Source of the DNA: Streptomyces antimycoticus
Lineage (GTDB): Bacteria; Actinomycetota; Actinomycetes; Streptomycetales; Streptomycetaceae
Direction: 5' to 3'
Length of the DNA: 64,000 nucleotides
Assembly: GCF_005405925.1 (NCBI RefSeq)
Contig: NZ_BJHV01000001.1
Coordinates: 4,774,001-4,838,000, forward strand
Made by a program: the position numbers and the translations under genes. This document shows, piece after piece, positions 19,442 to 27,783 of the stretch. The notes below the pieces were generated by a model. It was not told where the DNA came from. It ran no database searches and was given only the letters and a program-made list of their open reading frames with translations. Position 1 is the first letter of the stretch. Each line of letters starts with the position of its first letter.

Positions 19442-20107
19442 ATGGACGTGACAGGACCATCGCGGTTCCCCGCGGGAACCTCGCAGATCCCTCAGCAGCG
19501 CGGGGAGCGGCTGCGCGACGCGGCGGTGCGATATGCCGAGGAGCGGCATTGGGACGTGCTCTCCGGCGCCTGGCTGGAGACCGTGGACGGAGTGGAGCGC
19601 TGCTCCTGCCGAACCGCCGACTGCCCGGCCCCAGGCGCCCATCCGACCGGCCGGGACTGGGTGAACCAGGCCACGGGCAGCGCGGTCGTGGTCCGCCGCA
19701 TGTGGGCCAGGACGCCGCGCGCCTCCATCCTGCTGCCCACCGGCCGCACCTTCGACGCACTCGACGTACCGGAGTCGGCGGGCTGTCTGGCCCTCGCGCG
19801 CATGGAGCGCCGCCAGGTCGAGCTGGGCCCGGTCACCTGCACCCCCGGGCGCAGGATGCTCTTCTTCGTCCTCCCGGGCGCCGCCGCCAAGGTCCCCGAC
19901 CTGGTGCGCAATCTGGGCTGGCCGCCGAACGCGATCGACCTGACCGCGCGCGGCGATGGCGACTATGTGGTCGCGCCCCCGACCCGGGTGGGCCTGCGCG
20001 GCCCGATCCAGTGGGCCCGGCGGCCCACCGCCGCCAACCGCTGGCTGCCCGACGCCCAGGAGCTGGTGAGCGCCCTCGCCTACGCCTGCGGCCGCGAGCG
20101 CCGCTGA
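19442..20107 (+). CDS. bifunctional primase/polymerase (AEP)-like N-terminal domain protein
   Basis: Stand-alone protein of about 221 residues resembling the N-terminal primase/polymerase domain found in actinobacterial replication-type proteins. Visible pieces are RDAAVRYAEERHWDVLSGAW, a cysteine-containing segment CSCRTADCPAPGAHPTGRDW, ASILLPTGRTFDALDVPE and a C-terminal YVVAPPTRVGLRGPIQWARR. The usual helicase-like partner domain is absent. I do not see an obvious intact Asp-x-Asp catalytic pair, so it may be a regulatory or inactive relative. The ATG at 19442 has GGAAGAG just upstream; a GTG four codons earlier is possible. It precedes an ABC transporter pair by 172 bp. Confidence 0.7.
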   Translation: MDVTGPSRFPAGTSQIPQQRGERLRDAAVRYAEERHWDVLSGAWLETVDGVERCSCRTADCPAPGAHPTGRDWVNQATGSAVVVRRMWARTPRASILLPTGRTFDALDVPESAGCLALARMERRQVELGPVTCTPGRRMLFFVLPGAAAKVPDLVRNLGWPPNAIDLTARGDGDYVVAPPTRVGLRGPIQWARRPTAANRWLPDAQELVSALAYACGRERR

Positions 20108-20279
20108 CACGCCTGGGCCGCCGACGCACCGCGCCCCTGGCACCCTGCGCCCGCCTCGACACTCCGCACCGCCGACACCCCCGGAGCGCTCCCCAGGTCG
20201 GCCCCTATCGTGGAGCGACGGACGGGGGCGTCACGACCGGCCCCCCGAGATTCGTCCCACAGGAAAACGGGGGAAGCCG

Positions 20280-21089
20280 GTGCCTCAGGAGCAGCCAGCA
20301 GCCAGCACAGAGCCGACCAGGGCCGCCGCCGTGCGGGTGAGCGGCCTGTGGAAGCGCTACGGAGAGCAGATCGCGGTCGCGGGGATCGATCTGGAGCTGC
20401 CCGCCGGGCAGTTCATCGGGCTTGTCGGGCCCAATGGCGCCGGTAAGACCACCACGCTTTCGATGATCACCGGCCTGCTGCGCCCCGACTCGGGGACGGT
20501 GGAGATCGGCGGGCACGACGTCTGGCGGGACCCGGTCGAGATCAAGGCGCGGATCGGGGTGCTGCCGGAGGGACTGCGGATGTTCGAGCGGCTCTCCGGC
20601 CGGGAGCTGCTCACCTACACCGGGCGGCTGCGCGGGCTGCCCGGTGCGGAGGTCGACAAGCGCGCCACCCAGCTCCTGGACGTCCTGGATCTCGCGGGCT
20701 CCCAGAACAAGCTGGTCATCGACTACTCCACCGGGATGCGGAAGAAGATCGGACTGGCCGCCGCGCTGCTCCACAACCCGGAAGTCCTCTTCCTCGACGA
20801 GCCCTTCGAGGGGGTCGACCCGGTCTCCGCCCAGACCATCCGCGGCGTTCTGGAGCGCTACACCCACTCCGGCGCCACCGTCGTCTTCTCCAGCCATGTC
20901 ATGGAGCTGGTGGAGTCGCTGTGCGACTGGGTCGCGGTGATCGCGAGCGGCCGGATCCGGGCCCATGGCCCGCTGGCCGAGGTGCGGGGCGACGCACCGT
21001 CCCTGCAGAACGCCTTCCTGGAGCTGGTCGGCGCCAACCGGCGCGAGGCGGGCCAAAGCCTCGACTGGCTGGGCGGCGGCGCCCGATGA
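20280..21089 (+). CDS. ABC transporter ATP-binding protein
   Basis: ATPase subunit of 269 residues that powers the adjacent permease. All motifs are present: Walker A GPNGAGKTTT, the Q-loop region IGVLPEGLRMFERLSGREL, signature YSTGMRKKIGLAAAL, Walker B EVLFLDEPFEGVD and H-loop SSHVMELVES. The signature STGMRKK departs from LSGGQ but is usual for this ABC-2 export group. The GTG at 20280 follows GGGGGAAG. The stop overlaps the permease start (ATGA). Cargo is unknown; the type suggests export of a small molecule or lipid rather than uptake. Confidence 0.93.
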   Translation: MPQEQPAASTEPTRAAAVRVSGLWKRYGEQIAVAGIDLELPAGQFIGLVGPNGAGKTTTLSMITGLLRPDSGTVEIGGHDVWRDPVEIKARIGVLPEGLRMFERLSGRELLTYTGRLRGLPGAEVDKRATQLLDVLDLAGSQNKLVIDYSTGMRKKIGLAAALLHNPEVLFLDEPFEGVDPVSAQTIRGVLERYTHSGATVVFSSHVMELVESLCDWVAVIASGRIRAHGPLAEVRGDAPSLQNAFLELVGANRREAGQSLDWLGGGAR

Positions 21090-22771
21090 CGCTCACCGAC
21101 CCGCTCGACGCCAGGGGCCCGCTCGGCACCGCCGCGCCCGCGCCGCCCGCCGTTCCCACCGCCTCCCCCACCCCTGTCTTCGTCTCCTTGAAGCTGGCGC
21201 TGCTGCGCAACGGGCTGCGCCAGTCCAGCGGTCGGCGGGCCGCGTACCTCACCTCGCTGGTACTGGCGATGCTGTTCGCCGTGTTGCAGCTGCTCGGTCT
21301 GGTGCTGCTGCGCGACACGAACCATGTCGACGCACTGGTCACGCTGCTGACGGCGGTGCTCGCGCTCGGCTGGGCGGTGATGCCGCTGTTCTTCCCCGGC
21401 GGCGACGAAACCCTCGACCCGACCCGGCTGGTGATGCTGCCGCTGCGGCCGCGCTCGCTGATCACCGCGCTGCTGGTGTCCTCGCTGATCGGCATCGGCC
21501 CGCTGTTCACGCTGACCCTGGCCGCCGGTTCGGCCGTCGCCGTCGCGCACGGGGCGGCGGCCGCGGGGGCGGCGGTGATGGCCGTGGTGCTGACGGTGCT
21601 GGTGTGCGTGGCGCTGGCCCGCGCCGTCGCCACGGCCAACACCCGCCTCCTCACCAGCCGTAAGGGCCGCGACCTGGCGGTGCTCAGCGGTCTGTTCGTG
21701 GCCATCGGCGCCCAGTTCGTGAACTTCGGGGCCCAGCAGCTCGGCGGTAAGAACGGCCTGGCCGTGCTGGAACCGGCCGCGGCGGTGCTGCGCTGGGTGC
21801 CGCCCGCGGCGGCGGTCGACGCCGTCCAGGGCGTCAGCGACGGCGCCTACGGGGTCGCCGCGGCCCAGTTCGCGCTGACCATAGGCGCGCTGGCGGTGCT
21901 GCTGTGGTGGTGGAGGGGCACCCTCACCCACCTGATGACCACCCCGGACGCCTCCACGCTCCAGGCGGCGGCACCACGCGAGCGGCGGGGCTCCGGCGCT
22001 GCCGACACCCCGGACGCCTCGGGCCCGTTCGCCCGGCTGCTGCCCGCCGGCCGCAGCGGCACGGTGCTGCTGCGGACGCTGCGCTATGCCGTACGGGACC
22101 CGAAGACCAAGTCGGCCTGGGTCACCTCTCTGGGCGTCGGCCTCCTGCTGCCCTTCGTCACCGCCGTTCAGGACAACGGCTCGGTCTACTGGTCCTGCTG
22201 GGCGTCGGGCATGCTCGGCATGCTGATGTACAACCAGTTCGGCCAGGACTCCTCCGCCTTCTGGATGGTCGCGCAGACGATCTCCTCGCCCCGCGACGCC
22301 TATCTGGAACTGCGCGGCCGCACGCTGGCCCTCCTCCTGGTGGCGGTGCCGTACATGGCAGTGGCGGTGCTCGGCTCCGCCGCCGTCCTGAAGAACTGGT
22401 CGGCCGCTCCCGAGGCGCTCGGCATCGCCCTGGCGCTGCTCGGCTCGATGCTGGCGACCGGCGCCATGGCGTCCGCGCTGGCCCCGTACTCGATTCCGCA
22501 GGACAGCGGCCACAAGAACGTCGCCCCGGGCCAGGCGGGGATCGCCTGGATCAGCCTCCTCGTCGGGATGATCCTGGGCTCGGTGCTGTGCGCGCCGGTG
22601 CTGGGCCTGACGATCTGGCTGCATGTCTCCGGGGCGCACGGCTGGTTGTGGGTGGTGTTCCCGCTGGGCGCGGTGTACGGCGCGGCCCTCGCGGAGACCG
22701 GACTGCGCCTGGCGGCGCCGCGGGTCGCGGCGCGGCTGCCGGAGATCCTGGCGGCGGTCAGCAAGGGGTGA
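21086..22771 (+). CDS. ABC-2 type transporter permease
   Basis: Integral membrane partner of the preceding ATPase, about 561 residues. It shows roughly twelve hydrophobic segments, including AYLTSLVLAMLFAVLQLLGL, ALIGIGPLF-type helices and a C-terminal cluster SLLVGMILGSVLCAPVLGL. A Pro/Ala-rich cytoplasmic start and a charged loop near residues 280-320 break the pattern. The ATG at 21086 overlaps the ATPase stop by four bases, giving a coupled two-gene operon. A strong hairpin follows 16 bp after the stop. Substrate unknown. Confidence 0.88.
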   Translation: MTLTDPLDARGPLGTAAPAPPAVPTASPTPVFVSLKLALLRNGLRQSSGRRAAYLTSLVLAMLFAVLQLLGLVLLRDTNHVDALVTLLTAVLALGWAVMPLFFPGGDETLDPTRLVMLPLRPRSLITALLVSSLIGIGPLFTLTLAAGSAVAVAHGAAAAGAAVMAVVLTVLVCVALARAVATANTRLLTSRKGRDLAVLSGLFVAIGAQFVNFGAQQLGGKNGLAVLEPAAAVLRWVPPAAAVDAVQGVSDGAYGVAAAQFALTIGALAVLLWWWRGTLTHLMTTPDASTLQAAAPRERRGSGAADTPDASGPFARLLPAGRSGTVLLRTLRYAVRDPKTKSAWVTSLGVGLLLPFVTAVQDNGSVYWSCWASGMLGMLMYNQFGQDSSAFWMVAQTISSPRDAYLELRGRTLALLLVAVPYMAVAVLGSAAVLKNWSAAPEALGIALALLGSMLATGAMASALAPYSIPQDSGHKNVAPGQAGIAWISLLVGMILGSVLCAPVLGLTIWLHVSGAHGWLWVVFPLGAVYGAALAETGLRLAAPRVAARLPEILAAVSKG

Positions 22772-22787
22772 GCCCCGGGCACGCGGT

Positions 22788-22828
22788 GCGTCGGCGGGGT
22801 CGGGGACTCATCCCGGCCCCGCCGACGC
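22788..22828 (+). terminator. terminator of the ABC operon
   Basis: A perfect 12-bp stem (22788-22799 GCGTCGGCGGGG with 22817-22828) sits 16 bp after the permease stop. No U tract. Confidence 0.7.
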
Positions 22829-22878
22829 GTGGTGGTGTCGCACGAACCGCCCGCAGCTCAACTGCCGTAACGTTCCGG

Positions 22879-23223
22879 CTAGTCGAGGTACTTGCTGTAC
22901 ACCCAGCCTCTGGTCCCGGCCCGGATTCCGGTCGTCGTCCGCCTCAGGATCTTTCCGTAGGACCAGCTCTCCTCAAAGCCCCGGGTGCGGCAGAAGTACC
23001 GGAAGGAATCTCCCCGGTAAAGCGTCCCTATAGCGCGGTACCGCTTTCCCGGTCCGGTACGGAATCTGGCCCCACTGGTGGAGACCTTGAAATTGACATC
23101 CGGGGAATTGAACTGACACGCCGATGACCCCACCGCCGACGCCGTCGGCGCCAGGGCCACCGAACCGCCCAGCATCAGCGCCGCCGCGAGCACGACCATC
23201 GAGGCTTTACGTTGGATCTTCAC
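22879..23223 (-). CDS. small secreted SH3-like protein
   Basis: Exported protein of 114 residues: a 30-residue Sec signal (MKIQRKASMVVLAAALMLGG, ending near TASA) then one bacterial SH3-like domain (FRTGPGKRYRAIGTLYRGDS, then RGWVYSKYLD). Such domains often bind cell-wall peptides, so an envelope role is likely. Two cysteines, one near residue 36 and one in FRYFCRTRG, could form a disulfide. The leader, 15-54 bases upstream of the ATG, contains a perfect 20-bp tandem duplication. No neighbour shares its direction closely. Confidence 0.8.
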   Translation of the reverse strand: MKIQRKASMVVLAAALMLGGSVALAPTASAVGSSACQFNSPDVNFKVSTSGARFRTGPGKRYRAIGTLYRGDSFRYFCRTRGFEESWSYGKILRRTTTGIRAGTRGWVYSKYLD

Positions 23224-23237
23224 GCAACCACCCCCCG

Positions 23238-23277
23238 TGATCGGTTAATTCACTGCATGATCGGTTAATTCACTGCG
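23238..23277. repeat. 20-bp tandem duplication in the SH3-like gene leader
   Basis: TGATCGGTTAATTCACTGC occurs twice head-to-tail (23238-23257 and 23258-23277; 19 of 20 bases identical). The stretch is far more AT-rich than its surroundings and lies 15-54 bp upstream of the ATG at 23223, so it could be promoter or operator sequence. Confidence 0.7.
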
Positions 23278-23398
23278 CGCCGATGAGCGTAGCACCCGGC
23301 AATCCGGAAGCTCATGACCCGGTAAAGCCCCGACGGCCCGCGGCGAGTCGCCGGTGTACCGGTGCATCTGACAACAAGTTGAAAGCCGAAGGGAATTG

Positions 23399-24586
23399 TC
23401 AGCCGAGTGCGTCCGGGGTGAGCCCCGCCGCATCCGTATGGCCCGACAGCGCCATCGTCAGCTCGAACTCGGCCAGCAGGGAGCGGATCACATGCTCCAC
23501 CCCCGGCTGCCCGTCCAGCCCCAGCCCATACGCGTACGGCCGCCCCAGCAGTACCGCGCGGGCGCCGAGGGCGAGCGCCTTGAACACATCGTCACCGGTG
23601 CGCACCCCGCTGTCGAAGAGCACCGCGAGCCGGGCGCCGACCGCCGTCGCCACCCCCGGCAGCGCGTCGGCCGCCCCGATGGAGCCGCCCACTTGGCGGC
23701 CGCCGTGGTTGGACACCACGACGCCGTCCATCCCCGCCGCCTCCGCGCGCCGGGCGTCATCGGGGTGCAACACCCCCTTGAGCACGATCGGGCCGTCCCA
23801 GTGCTCACGCAGGAACGCCAGGTCCTCCCAGGTCTTCCCGGGGTCGCCGAACATCTGCACAAAGTGCAGCACCGCGGCGTCCCGGTCCTCGTGCACCGGC
23901 TTGGCGAGCCCGGCCTGGAACGCCGGATCGGTGAAGTAGTTGGCGGTTCCCACTCCGTGCAGAAACGGCAGATACGCCTGGTCGAGATCGCGCGGCCGCC
24001 AGGCCAGCAGCGGGGTGTCGAGGGTCACCACAAGCGCCGTGAAACCGCACGTCCTCGCCCGGTCCAGAAAGCTCCTGGTGACCTCGCGGTCCTTGCCCCA
24101 GTAGAGCTGGAACCACCGCTCGCCGTCCCCCATCGCCTCCGCCACCCGCTCCATCGGCGTACTGGACGCCGAGGACAGGATGAACGGCACGCCCTGCGCC
24201 GCGGCGGCCCGCGCCGCCGCGCACTCGGCGTCCGGGTGCATGATCGACAACACGCCGATCGGCGCGAGCGCGAGCGGCGCGGGCAGCCGGGTGCCCAGCA
24301 GCTCGACCGACAGATTCCGCCGCCGCACGTCACGGAGCATCCGCGGCACGATCCGATGCCGGTCCAGCGCCGCCCGGTTGGCCCGCTCGGTGCTGCCGTT
24401 GCCCGCGCTGCCCGCGACATAGCCCACCGGGCCGGGTCCCAGCCGGGCCTCGGCCAGCTCCTCGAGCCGGGTCAGATCGGCGGGCAGCCGGGGAACGGCG
24501 CCGGTCATCCCGTTCAGATAGATCTCGTACTGAAATGCCGCCCAGTCCTTGCCGGGTTCCGGATCCGTGATGTCGCCGCCGAGCAT
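23399..24586 (-). CDS. FMN-dependent alpha-hydroxy acid oxidase (lactate 2-monooxygenase-like)
   Basis: Flavoenzyme of 395 residues in the lactate 2-monooxygenase/glycolate oxidase family; such enzymes oxidise L-lactate or a related 2-hydroxy acid. The TIM barrel is complete: PLALAPIGVLSIMHPDAE, FILSSASSTPME, RWFQLYWGKDREV, IVLKGVLHPDDARRA, the catalytic VVSNHGGRQ with the active-site His and Arg, and the FMN phosphate loop VLFDSGVRTGDDVFKALALG. It starts at the ATG 24584-24586 with GAAGGGAAG upstream. An inverted repeat of GntR-operator type lies 15 bp upstream. It is divergent from a lipoprotein gene. Confidence 0.9.
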   Translation of the reverse strand: MLGGDITDPEPGKDWAAFQYEIYLNGMTGAVPRLPADLTRLEELAEARLGPGPVGYVAGSAGNGSTERANRAALDRHRIVPRMLRDVRRRNLSVELLGTRLPAPLALAPIGVLSIMHPDAECAAARAAAAQGVPFILSSASSTPMERVAEAMGDGERWFQLYWGKDREVTRSFLDRARTCGFTALVVTLDTPLLAWRPRDLDQAYLPFLHGVGTANYFTDPAFQAGLAKPVHEDRDAAVLHFVQMFGDPGKTWEDLAFLREHWDGPIVLKGVLHPDDARRAEAAGMDGVVVSNHGGRQVGGSIGAADALPGVATAVGARLAVLFDSGVRTGDDVFKALALGARAVLLGRPYAYGLGLDGQPGVEHVIRSLLAEFELTMALSGHTDAAGLTPDALG

Positions 24587-24600
24587 GTGCTTCCCTTCAC

Positions 24601-24618
24601 TTGTTCATTACTGATCAA
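24601..24618 (-). promoter_or_regulatory. inverted repeat, possible operator of the lactate oxidase-like gene
   Basis: TTGTTCA-N4-TGATCAA: seven-base arms with one mismatch, in an AT-rich patch 15-32 bp upstream of the flavoenzyme start. Spacing and symmetry fit a GntR- or TetR-type dimer site; which regulator is unknown. Confidence 0.45.
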
Positions 24619-24625
24619 TTTCCCA

Positions 24626-24656
24626 TTGCCGCAAGGGAGTAGAGGACTCGTAGGAT
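24626..24656 (+). promoter_or_regulatory. candidate promoter of the lipoprotein gene
   Basis: TTGCCG (24626-24631) and a consensus Streptomyces -10 TAGGAT (24651-24656) separated by 19 bp, 75 bp upstream of the lipoprotein GTG. Confidence 0.5.
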
Positions 24657-24730
24657 CATCGAACCGTCGGTCGCGTTCAAGGGATCACACCGGAGCGCGA
24701 CGGAGACAGTTCCCGCATTGGAGTTCCACC

Positions 24731-25360
24731 GTGCCGCTGACCAAGACAACATGGCTGCGGGTCGGCGCGCCCGTTGCCGTACTGACTCTCGCCCTGACCG
24801 CGTGCGGACCATTCGGGGAAAAGGGCGATACATCCGAGAACGCACGGCATACGTCCCGCTCGGAGGCCGCCGGTGGAGATCGGGGTGGGGCGCAGACGGT
24901 GGGGATGCGGTCGGGGGGCGGGGTGTTCTGGCCGGGTCAGACCGGTACGCGTGCGTTCAAGGAGGACACCGGGATCGAGCCCACCTACCGGATCGCGGCG
25001 CAGAAGGTCGACATCGGCACGGCGGACGAGGCGAAGGCGCTGGTGCCGGACCCGGCGGATGCCAAGGGCCTGGTGCCCGCGGTCGCCTCTGTGAAGTACA
25101 CCCATCTGCACGGGGCCACGGTGCGGGAGTATCCGCGGGTCGGGGACTACGCGGAGGTGTACGCGGACGGCCGGCGGGGAGCGAAGGTCGTGGGCGATGC
25201 CGGGCAGCCCAAGGGCTGCGCGGACCCGGACGAGATCAAGGACTGGAAGAACGGGCAGAGCTATCTGCTCTGCACCACCTTCCTGATTCCCGCGCGGGCG
25301 AGGTCGGTCGAGGTCATGTGGACGGAGATCGGCGGGGAGCCGTTCACCTGGGTGTTCTGA
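24731..25360 (+). CDS. lipoprotein of unknown function
   Basis: Surface lipoprotein of about 209 residues. The signal ends in the lipobox LALTAC with Cys25. The mature part has a short charged linker (about 26-55) and a domain with VGMRSGGGVFWPGQTGTRAF, a segment VPAVASVKYTHLHGATVREY and a C-terminal half with two cysteines (QPKGCADPDE and YLLCTTFLIPA) that could be disulfide-bonded. The GTG at 24731 has GGAG seven bases upstream and a good promoter. I do not recognise the domain. Confidence 0.8.
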   Translation: MPLTKTTWLRVGAPVAVLTLALTACGPFGEKGDTSENARHTSRSEAAGGDRGGAQTVGMRSGGGVFWPGQTGTRAFKEDTGIEPTYRIAAQKVDIGTADEAKALVPDPADAKGLVPAVASVKYTHLHGATVREYPRVGDYAEVYADGRRGAKVVGDAGQPKGCADPDEIKDWKNGQSYLLCTTFLIPARARSVEVMWTEIGGEPFTWVF

Positions 25361-25379
25361 ACCGGGGGGCGCGCCGTCG

Positions 25380-26261
25380 TCAGACGGGGAGGGCCGAGGC
25401 CAGGAAGGGCTCCACGGCCCGGCGCCACCCGTCCGGCTGGTCGTAGTGGACCAGATGGCCCGCGTCCACCACCTCCGCATACTGGCCGCGGGGCAGGACG
25501 CGGACCATCTCCTGCGCCTCGGCGCGGCCGAGCTGGCCGTCCAGCCCGCGGACGACCAGGGTGGGGCACTCGACCAGGGCGAGCTCTTCCCAATGGGCGT
25601 CCTGGACCCAGGTCTCACGGGCCTTCAGCATCTGGCGGCAGGAGAAGGCCGGGCGCCAGCCGTCCGAACGCTCGGCCATGACCTCGGCGAAGAAATCGCC
25701 CCGGGCCGGATTCGGCCGCTCCAGCGTCGGATCGTCCTCGCCGAACCACTTGCGCACATCGGCGAGGGTCGCGAACGGCACCGGCCAGGAGCGGAACCAT
25801 TCGGCCCACTCGCGCTGTGAGGCGGCGCCGAGGGCCGAGGCGCGCATATCGCAGATGACCAGCGCCCGGACCAGATCGGGGCGGCGGGCCGCGAGCTGCC
25901 AGGCGGTGAGGGCGCCCATGGCATGGCCGATCAGGGTCACGGGGGCGAGGCCGAGCTGCTCGACGGCCGCCTCGGCGTCGTCCACATAGGTGGAGCGGTC
26001 GAACGGCCCCTCGGCCGGCTTGTCGCTGCGGCCATGGCCGCGCTGGTCGAGGGCGACCGCCCGATGGCGGGTGGAGAGCCAGCGGGCCGTCTCCGCCCAG
26101 TGGGCCGCCCGGCCCAGCAGCCCGTGGAGCAACAGCACTCCGGGGCCCCGCGCTCCCTCACGGCCGGCGCCTGCCTTGGGCGGATCGGTGAACTCCCAGG
26201 CGGCGAGCCGCACGCCGCCGGTCCCGCTCACCTCGATGCGTCGCACCATGTGGTCTGGCAC
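25380..26261 (-). CDS. alpha/beta hydrolase-fold protein without nucleophile serine
   Basis: Alpha/beta-hydrolase fold protein of about 293 residues. The oxyanion motif VLLLHGLLGRAAHW, the DQRGHGRSDKP loop and a C-terminal VVDAGHLVHYD with the expected histidine are intact. The nucleophile elbow, however, reads LIGHAMGALTAW: Ala114 (codon GCC) stands where serine is normal. It may therefore be a non-hydrolytic relative, or use another mechanism. The GTG at 26259-26261 is preferred because GAGAGGG lies six bases upstream; an ATG at 26249 is also possible. Substrate unknown. Confidence 0.85.
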   Translation of the reverse strand: MPDHMVRRIEVSGTGGVRLAAWEFTDPPKAGAGREGARGPGVLLLHGLLGRAAHWAETARWLSTRHRAVALDQRGHGRSDKPAEGPFDRSTYVDDAEAAVEQLGLAPVTLIGHAMGALTAWQLAARRPDLVRALVICDMRASALGAASQREWAEWFRSWPVPFATLADVRKWFGEDDPTLERPNPARGDFFAEVMAERSDGWRPAFSCRQMLKARETWVQDAHWEELALVECPTLVVRGLDGQLGRAEAQEMVRVLPRGQYAEVVDAGHLVHYDQPDGWRRAVEPFLASALPV

Positions 26262-26349
26262 CTCCAGCCCTCTCTCGAACACCCTCACAGTATCGAACTC
26301 ATATTCGAACACGGTGCTGTTACGTCCAACACCCTCGTTCGAGTGACCA

Positions 26350-27011
26350 CCGTCAGGGATTGATCGTCTGCGCCATGGGGAGACAGCTAGCGGGAGGCGG
26401 ACTACTCGGGGAAGGGAGTCCGCGGGGGACGACCCTGAGAGCTCGGGGCTCCGGGTCACCAGGGCTCCGGGTCGCACCGGCCGCGTTCGCGCGGTCCGTA
26501 CGGCCCGGGGTCCAGTGGGGGGATATGGGGAAGCGGGGCCCCGGCACCTGACGGCACCGGGGCCCTCGCTGAAGATCTCCCCCTCGGCGGCACAGCCTCT
26601 CGGGCCCACCGCGGCCCCCTCCCCTGACGGCCTGAGCGTCAGCGACAGCGTCGCACGCGTCGGCCCCGCCCGCTCGGTTTCTTTCGACTCCGGTTTCGGG
26701 AAAATCCGTCGTCGCAGGTCGTGACGGCCGAATCGACTGAACGGGGTGTATCGGTCAGCGTGTCGAAGCGCGTGAGGTTGTGCGGGGGTGTACGCGCGAG
26801 GCGTTGGGCCGCCGGGCCCCCGGACCCTCGGGCCCCGGACCCTCGGGCCCCCGGGGCAGGCGCGGACTGGGTCGGGAGCGAGCCGGGTCGGGGCGTCCGC
26901 GCGCCGGGGGCCGGGGCGGTCAGGTCGGGGGTCTGTGGGGGTCGGGGATCAGGGTCTGGAACGGGGAGGAGGGTCGGGAATCAGGACGCGAGAAGCTCGC
27001 GCCCGGCCGAG
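26350..27011. other. gene-poor region between hydrolase and dmdR1
   Basis: About 660 bp without a supported gene. It holds a strong hairpin at 26536-26565, short GGACCCTCGGGCCCC-type repeats at 26815-26855, and a lower-GC patch near 26680-26790. The ORFs here lack ribosome sites. Confidence 0.5.
26536..26565. terminator. GC hairpin in the hydrolase-dmdR1 gap
   Basis: Perfect 9-bp stem GGGCCCCGG/CCGGGGCCC (26536-26544 and 26557-26565) with a 12-base loop. It lies upstream of the hydrolase start and past the dmdR1 end, so it could stop leftward dmdR1 reads. Confidence 0.4.
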
Positions 27012-27115
27012 GTCAGCGCTTGACCACGAAGACCGCAGTCAGCGCTCGGCCACGAAGCCCGCAGTCAGCGCTCGGCCACGAAGGCCCGGGTCAGCGCTTG
27101 GCCACGAAGACATGC
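27012..27115. repeat. 26-bp tandem array derived from the dmdR1 3' end
   Basis: Four units with exact 26-bp period (27012-27037, 27038-27063, 27064-27089, 27090-27115) sharing GTCAGCGCT-GCCACGAAG. The last unit is the real end of dmdR1 including its stop (27091-27093); the other three are outer copies carrying the same stop triplet. Confidence 0.85.
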
Positions 27116-27783
27116 GAGGCGATCTCCGCCTCCAGCTCCGCCGCCTCACCGCTGCTGCCGACCAGCACTCCGCCCGGCGACTCCGTGACGCTCACCACGG
27201 AGCCCGGCTGCACCCCGGCCCGCCGCAGCGTGTACATCACCTGGGCGTCGGCCTGGATGGGCTCGCCGATGCGGCGCACCACCACTGTCTTGCCCTCCGA
27301 GCCGGGCTCCAGCTCACGCAGGCTCACCATGGACTCGTCCAGGAACGGATCGGCCTCGGCCTTCTCGCCCAGCTCCTCCAGGCCCGGAATCGGGTTGCCG
27401 TAAGGCGACTCGGTCGGATGGCGGAGCAGCTCCAGCACGCGCCGCTCCACCGCCTCGCTCATCACATGCTCCCAGCGGCACGCCTCGGCGTGGACCTGCT
27501 CCCACTCCAGCCCGATCACATCGACGAGCAGGCACTCGGCGAGCCGGTGCTTGCGCATCACCCGCGTGGCCAGCCGGCGGCCCTCCTCGGTCAGCTCCAG
27601 ATGACGGTCGCCCGCGACCGTGACCAGCCCGTCGCGCTCCATGCGCGCCACCGTCTGGCTGACCGTCGGGCCGCTCTGCTCGAGCCGCTCCGCGATCCGG
27701 GCGCGCATGGGGACCACGCCCTCCTCCTCGAGCTCGAGGATGGTGCGGAGATACATCTCCGTGGTGTCGATCAGTCCGGACAT
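27091..27783 (-). CDS. dmdR1: iron-dependent transcriptional regulator DmdR1/IdeR (DtxR family)
   Basis: Fe2+-activated repressor of iron uptake and siderophore genes, 230 residues. N-terminal winged helix (VPMRARIAERLEQSGPTVSQ, recognition helix TVSQTVARMERDG), dimer/metal domain and C-terminal SH3-like domain are all present. The metal ligands match IdeR numbering: Met10, Cys102, Glu105 and His106 for the primary site and His79, Glu83 and His98 for the ancillary site. The ATG at 27781-27783 has GAGGGG upstream; a longer reading from 27873 has no support. A SIS-domain gene is divergent on the right. The 3' end is copied into a 26-bp tandem array. I saw no clear iron box in its own promoter. 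Confidence 0.93.
   Translation of the reverse strand: MSGLIDTTEMYLRTILELEEEGVVPMRARIAERLEQSGPTVSQTVARMERDGLVTVAGDRHLELTEEGRRLATRVMRKHRLAECLLVDVIGLEWEQVHAEACRWEHVMSEAVERRVLELLRHPTESPYGNPIPGLEELGEKAEADPFLDESMVSLRELEPGSEGKTVVVRRIGEPIQADAQVMYTLRRAGVQPGSVVSVTESPGGVLVGSSGEAAELEAEIASHVFVAKR

Noticed and set aside
23283..23939. 218-codon plus-strand ORF over the flavoenzyme 3' end
   Set aside because: Ser/Pro/Arg-rich shadow of a gene with intact FMN motifs.
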